A stretch of 64,000 bases of DNA from Thermoguttaceae bacterium (lineage in GTDB: Bacteria > Planctomycetota > Planctomycetia > Pirellulales > Thermoguttaceae), in the NCBI GenBank assembly GCA_028695965.1, contig JAQVHZ010000007.1:1-64000 (forward strand), written 5' to 3'. Each line of letters starts with the position of its first letter. The first letter of the stretch is position 1. Below the pieces are notes generated by a model. That model made no database searches and was not told where the DNA came from. It was given only the letters and a program-made list of their open reading frames with translations. The translations under genes and the position numbers were made by a program. Below, piece by piece: positions 60,732-64,000 of the stretch.

Positions 60732-63700
60732 ATGAAATTCTCGTCTGAACTACTTGAAGTTGCGCGTTCGGTTTTTGAAGAAAAATATTCTTGTCAACGC
60801 GGAAAAGGACCGCTTGTCGCGTCTCAATTTAGACGTTCGCTTGAGCGATTATGTCCAGAAGCGTCGAATTTGACGCCAGACGATATTGCAGAACTCTTTG
60901 CAATGATGTGCGACGGCGTTTTTCCTTCTGCCGAAATGGAGTACGAGGAAGAGGACGACGATATGGGGGATGACGGCGAATTCTTTGAAGAGGACGGCGT
61001 CGATATGGACGAGTATGAAGATTTCGAAGAATACGAAGAGGAACAGAACGAACCGGCTGAAGCTGATTCAGGTTTTGAGATTTATTCTTTGTCCAAGTCT
61101 GCGCGGAGCGAAGCCTTACATGCAATCAATGCGATTTTGGACATATTTTATCCGCACAAGACGATATGGGCGACGGAAGATTTCGACCGTATTCTCGAGC
61201 TCTTTGCTCAAAGGGTTCCGCATATCGGGCGCGATATTTCGGATAACGCTTTGAAAACGTTCCTGTTTAGCGCGGGCGCCACCTTGATTGGCTCGCTCAA
61301 GCCTCGCGAGGAACGTCGGTTCTTCTCGAGGCGTCTTGAGGAAGAGAAACGCAGGCAGGAATCTCGCCGCGAAATTTTGAGCGAATCGGGCGAAAAACAC
61401 GACGAGCGCTTGGATATTGGCGTTGACGATCTAAACGACGAAGTTGCCGACATTTCTCGTACTTTTGGTTCTTCTGCTTCTTCTGCAACCGGAGACCGGG
61501 ACTACGACGATCATTACTACGACGAGCGCGAACGCGAGTATGATCATTCCAGGCGCGACAAACCTGAACACGACGACGACCGTCGAGACAGCGACCAATT
61601 TGAAAATTCCAGACGCAGCGATTATTATTCCAAATCTGAGTTGGCAGATAGGTCGAGCGGCCGCAGATATCGCGACGACGACCGTTCCTCGAATTATCCG
61701 GACGAATTGCGTCATCGTCAATCGTATCATTCGCACAGCAGGTCCGACGTTTCAGCAGAACCGCAGGATAACGCCTTGCGCCGTCCTAAATCCTCTGTTC
61801 AGGAAACTTCTGAAAAGGAAGAAGTTACGATGGCAGAAGCGACGCCGGTTGCCCGCGTCATTTTAGAACGATACTTTGAAGAACGGCAAGTTCGCACGCT
61901 TGCCGAATTGCAGCGGTTTCGACAATTCATCGAAATGAAGATACCGCATTTTGATTTTGACGACGATAGACTTCGCATACTTGTAAAATATGCGGGCGGC
62001 GACTATCTTGGCCCTTATACGTCGCAACATGAAGGGGATAGCGAGGATTGCGCCAGTCTTATTCGTCGTTCGTATCAAGATTCTTTGGGCAATGATCCCC
62101 ACGAAGCCGAGTTGCTTAGAGAGACGGAAAATATTGTCGAGGAGTATTTTCCAACAAGAATAGTTTTTATTCCGGACGGGGTCGAACGATTTTCGGAATT
62201 GCTGCACGAACGTTTTCGCGACGTTAAATTGCCGGAATCTGCGATTCGTCTTTTATTAGAGTGCGCAGACGTCGATGTGCGCGAACGAAACGTTCCGCTC
62301 AGCGTTCTCGGGTCGTTCAACGAGGCCTATATCGAAATTGCAAAACTGTTGCTTAAAGAGCATTTTGCTAACGCTGTTTTCCACGAGGATCTTTCTGATT
62401 TTAAGCGGTTCCGAATTCTCTTTGAAGAGGAAGCCGGACCTAACGTTTTTTTAACCGACGAAGAACTGAGTACCGTTTTCGAAGCTGCAGGCGGGGTCTT
62501 TGTCAGCAAAGAAGAAAAAGCCGCCGAGACAGAAACTGTCGTGCTTTCCCGCGCTGAGGTTATTAAGCAAATCGTTTCGTCAGATTTTTTGTGCGGTCTG
62601 GATCCTGAATCGGCAGACGACTTGGAGAAGTTCCGTCAGGCGGCCATAACGCGTTACAATATGGATTTTTCAGACGAAACCGATTCTAAATTGAAGGCGA
62701 TTATTGCTCGACCGCTCATCTCTTACGAAGGCAAGCTGTACTGCGCGACGGAAAAGACAAAAGAACAGATTAAACAGCGCGTAGAATCGCTCTTTAACGT
62801 TGGCGAACGCATTGTCTATTACGAGTCGTTTTTCCAAAACAATTCTGGTTGGTTGATTGCCGCTGGGATTGATTCAATGTGGTTGTTGAAGGCCTTCCTA
62901 GCGAAGTACTACTCTTCCTATCTGTTTTACACGTATTATTTTGAGCAGAACGAATCTTATGATTCTGAACGCGTCAAGGTGGAAATTGAAATCGACCGCG
63001 TTTGGGGAACAAGCGATTCCTTGAGCGCCGACGCATTAGGGAGCCGAATGTATGTGCCAGTTGATCGAATTGAAAAGGCGCTTGAACTCAATACGGATAA
63101 ATTTAAGCGCTGTTCCGACGGAACGTACAAGCGTCTAGCTGAACCCGGCGCCTCTTGCGATCCTGATGAACTAGACGATCTTTTTGACGCTGCATTTGGA
63201 TTGCTCGACGATTTTGACGGAGACGAACCGGAAGGAGCGGACGCCGCTCAGGCGACTGCGAGCAAGCAAGGAACGGGTGATTCTGAAGATTCAGAAAAAG
63301 ACGTAGAAAAGGCGACTGCAGAGGAAGACGGCTCGGAAGTTGAAGAAGTCGAAGAAGACGAACAGGAGGACAGTGAAGAAAGTCAGGGGCTGGCTGAATA
63401 CAAATGGACGCCTGAAGCTGAAGAGTTTGTAAAGTCTCAGGTCGATCCTTGGTTTGAAGTCGGCGGAACGATGATTTATTATAAAGCGTTTTTGGACCGC
63501 TGGGAGGAAAAACTTGAAGAACTAGGCGTCTCTGACGAGGCGACCCTTGTTGTTCTGCTCTGCGCTCTTTATCCGAATTATTTCTTTAACGAGAATTATT
63601 TTGAAGCGGAGGTAAACGAAGAAGAAGAGGTCTTTAAGGTCAAGCGAGAGATGGATCGTGTTTGGTCCGAAGACACGGCGGCTCGTCGAGTTATCGATCT

Positions 63701-63887
63701 TGTAAAAAAAATGTACATAACGAAAGAGGCGCTCGAAGAAATAGTCAACGATGAAGAAAACCTTAAGAAATTGGGCGTCGATAAGCGTTCGAACGGGTAT
63801 TTGGTACGCAGACCGAAGAAGGTTGAAGGCAAGCGCACACGCCGGACCTTGAAACCCAAGCGCGCGTCAAGTAAACGGAAGAAATAG
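60732..63887 (+). CDS. Large acidic protein with two families of internal repeats
   Basis: Not recognised. The 1051 residues fall into clear blocks. Six divergent copies of a helical module of about 60 residues (type A) lie at about 6-64, 127-187, 372-427, 463-517, 533-593 and 607-670; each has a V/I-rich first helix ending in a conserved F, an LxRFR-like second helix, then a Leu/Ala-rich helix, often ending in AG. Two copies of a longer module (type B) lie at about 675-800 and 895-1025, each with IVYYESF or MIYYKAF, a Tyr/Phe-rich YFYxxYFE segment, an EIDRVW or EMDRVW motif and MYVPVDRIEKAL or MYITKEALEEI. The spacers are highly acidic or Arg/Asp-rich (DDHYYDEREREYDHSRRDKP), and the tail is basic (RTLKPKRASSKRKK). 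Many repeats, wHTH-like B modules and the basic tail suggest a nucleic-acid-binding scaffold, but this is inference. Confidence 0.9.
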   Translation: MKFSSELLEVARSVFEEKYSCQRGKGPLVASQFRRSLERLCPEASNLTPDDIAELFAMMCDGVFPSAEMEYEEEDDDMGDDGEFFEEDGVDMDEYEDFEEYEEEQNEPAEADSGFEIYSLSKSARSEALHAINAILDIFYPHKTIWATEDFDRILELFAQRVPHIGRDISDNALKTFLFSAGATLIGSLKPREERRFFSRRLEEEKRRQESRREILSESGEKHDERLDIGVDDLNDEVADISRTFGSSASSATGDRDYDDHYYDEREREYDHSRRDKPEHDDDRRDSDQFENSRRSDYYSKSELADRSSGRRYRDDDRSSNYPDELRHRQSYHSHSRSDVSAEPQDNALRRPKSSVQETSEKEEVTMAEATPVARVILERYFEERQVRTLAELQRFRQFIEMKIPHFDFDDDRLRILVKYAGGDYLGPYTSQHEGDSEDCASLIRRSYQDSLGNDPHEAELLRETENIVEEYFPTRIVFIPDGVERFSELLHERFRDVKLPESAIRLLLECADVDVRERNVPLSVLGSFNEAYIEIAKLLLKEHFANAVFHEDLSDFKRFRILFEEEAGPNVFLTDEELSTVFEAAGGVFVSKEEKAAETETVVLSRAEVIKQIVSSDFLCGLDPESADDLEKFRQAAITRYNMDFSDETDSKLKAIIARPLISYEGKLYCATEKTKEQIKQRVESLFNVGERIVYYESFFQNNSGWLIAAGIDSMWLLKAFLAKYYSSYLFYTYYFEQNESYDSERVKVEIEIDRVWGTSDSLSADALGSRMYVPVDRIEKALELNTDKFKRCSDGTYKRLAEPGASCDPDELDDLFDAAFGLLDDFDGDEPEGADAAQATASKQGTGDSEDSEKDVEKATAEEDGSEVEEVEEDEQEDSEESQGLAEYKWTPEAEEFVKSQVDPWFEVGGTMIYYKAFLDRWEEKLEELGVSDEATLVVLLCALYPNYFFNENYFEAEVNEEEEVFKVKREMDRVWSEDTAARRVIDLVKKMYITKEALEEIVNDEENLKKLGVDKRSNGYLVRRPKKVEGKRTRRTLKPKRASSKRKK

Positions 63888-63911
63888 TAACAGTTCGACT
63901 GTCGAGTTATG

Positions 63912-63948
63912 CCGTCGGGCGCTCTTATTCAAAGAGTTTGCTCGACGG
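63912..63948 (+). other. Imperfect hairpin after the 1051-aa gene
   Basis: CCGTCG (63912-63917) pairs with CGACGG (63943-63948), with an inner CTCTT/AAGAG stem. No T-run follows. It may end the upstream transcript. Confidence 0.35.
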
Positions 63949-63963
63949 TTCATGAGTTAAAGA

Positions 63964-64000
63964 ATGAAAGTTGCGTTTGAAACAATGTATTTGCGTTATT
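63964..64000 (+). CDS. Possible start of a further gene, cut by the window end
   Basis: An ATG at 63964 opens a frame (MKVAFETMYLRY) that runs to the end of the window. There is no clear ribosome-binding site and only 12 codons are visible, so this is a weak call. Confidence 0.2.
   Translation, partial: MKVAFETMYLRY

Noticed and set aside
1-64000. tRNA or rRNA genes
   Set aside because: Intergenic regions were read for T-loop (GGTTCGA) and acceptor patterns and for conserved rRNA segments; none was convincing. A tRNAscan-SE or Infernal run would settle this.

Overview
The window looks like a chromosomal segment of a planctomycete (PVC superphylum). Lineage evidence seen in the sequence: a 70-residue 'small basic protein' of the kind reported from Planctomycetes, Verrucomicrobia and Chlamydiae (8009-8221, minus); an H-X9-DG (DUF1559-like) protein (53510-54322); four Gfo/Idh/MocA oxidoreductases, three of them with Tat signals; and an mlaE-mlaF-mlaD outer-membrane lipid transport set. 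Base composition is moderate, so a gut-type Pirellulales/Thermoguttaceae relative is plausible, but that last step is inference. No tRNA, rRNA, CRISPR array or intact insertion sequence was recognised.

Layout. 1-4.7 kb: a partial helical-repeat protein, then an XRE-domain cytosine-5 DNA methyltransferase overlapping a Vsr mismatch endonuclease, with no recognisable restriction enzyme. 4.7-7.2 kb: two tandem cation diffusion facilitators, the second preceded by a decayed copy of the vsr 3' end and carrying a 5' frameshift. 7.3-9.3 kb: ferredoxin-thioredoxin-reductase-like protein plus thioredoxin, the PVC small basic protein, small unknown genes. 9.3-14.4 kb (minus): glycosyltransferase 2, glnS, a homocysteine methyltransferase-like gene, a repeat-bearing lipoprotein. 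14.8-20.3 kb: mlaE, mlaF, a large MCE/MlaD protein with a Cys-rich tail, then trxB. 20.5-26.8 kb: small zinc-ribbon membrane protein, secreted protein, FliA/WhiG-type sigma factor, dprA, trkH. 26.8-32 kb: a metallopeptidase-like protein that seems to have lost its catalytic motif, an unknown protein, hemE, a Tat Gfo/Idh/MocA protein, tyrS. 32.5-39.9 kb: three-domain nifU, two Gfo/Idh/MocA genes, an exported TPR protein, asnA. 40-50.9 kb: exported HEAT-like protein, class II aldolase, mutS, exported TPR protein, ispH, hisS, a TIM-barrel aldolase/lyase-like gene. 51-58.3 kb: dus, fabH, and a minus-strand series DUF554-pheA-DAHP synthase-gmd-H-X9-DG. 58.3-64 kb: a 4 x 20-bp tandem repeat, a possible 52-codon gene with its own promoter and terminator, a Tat Gfo/Idh/MocA gene, and a 1051-residue acidic protein built from two families of internal repeats.

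Most of the window is housekeeping: three aminoacyl-tRNA synthetases, haem, isoprenoid, aromatic and fatty-acid genes, and DNA repair. The least explained parts are the 1051-residue repeat protein, the helical-repeat/Dcm/Vsr cluster with the duplicated CDF genes beside it, and the 58.4-58.8 kb intergenic unit. Several genes have clear sigma-70-type promoters (TTGACR, 16-17 bp, TAYAAT) and most units end in strong intrinsic terminators, which helped to define transcription units. All functional names rest on reading motifs by eye; no database search was run.
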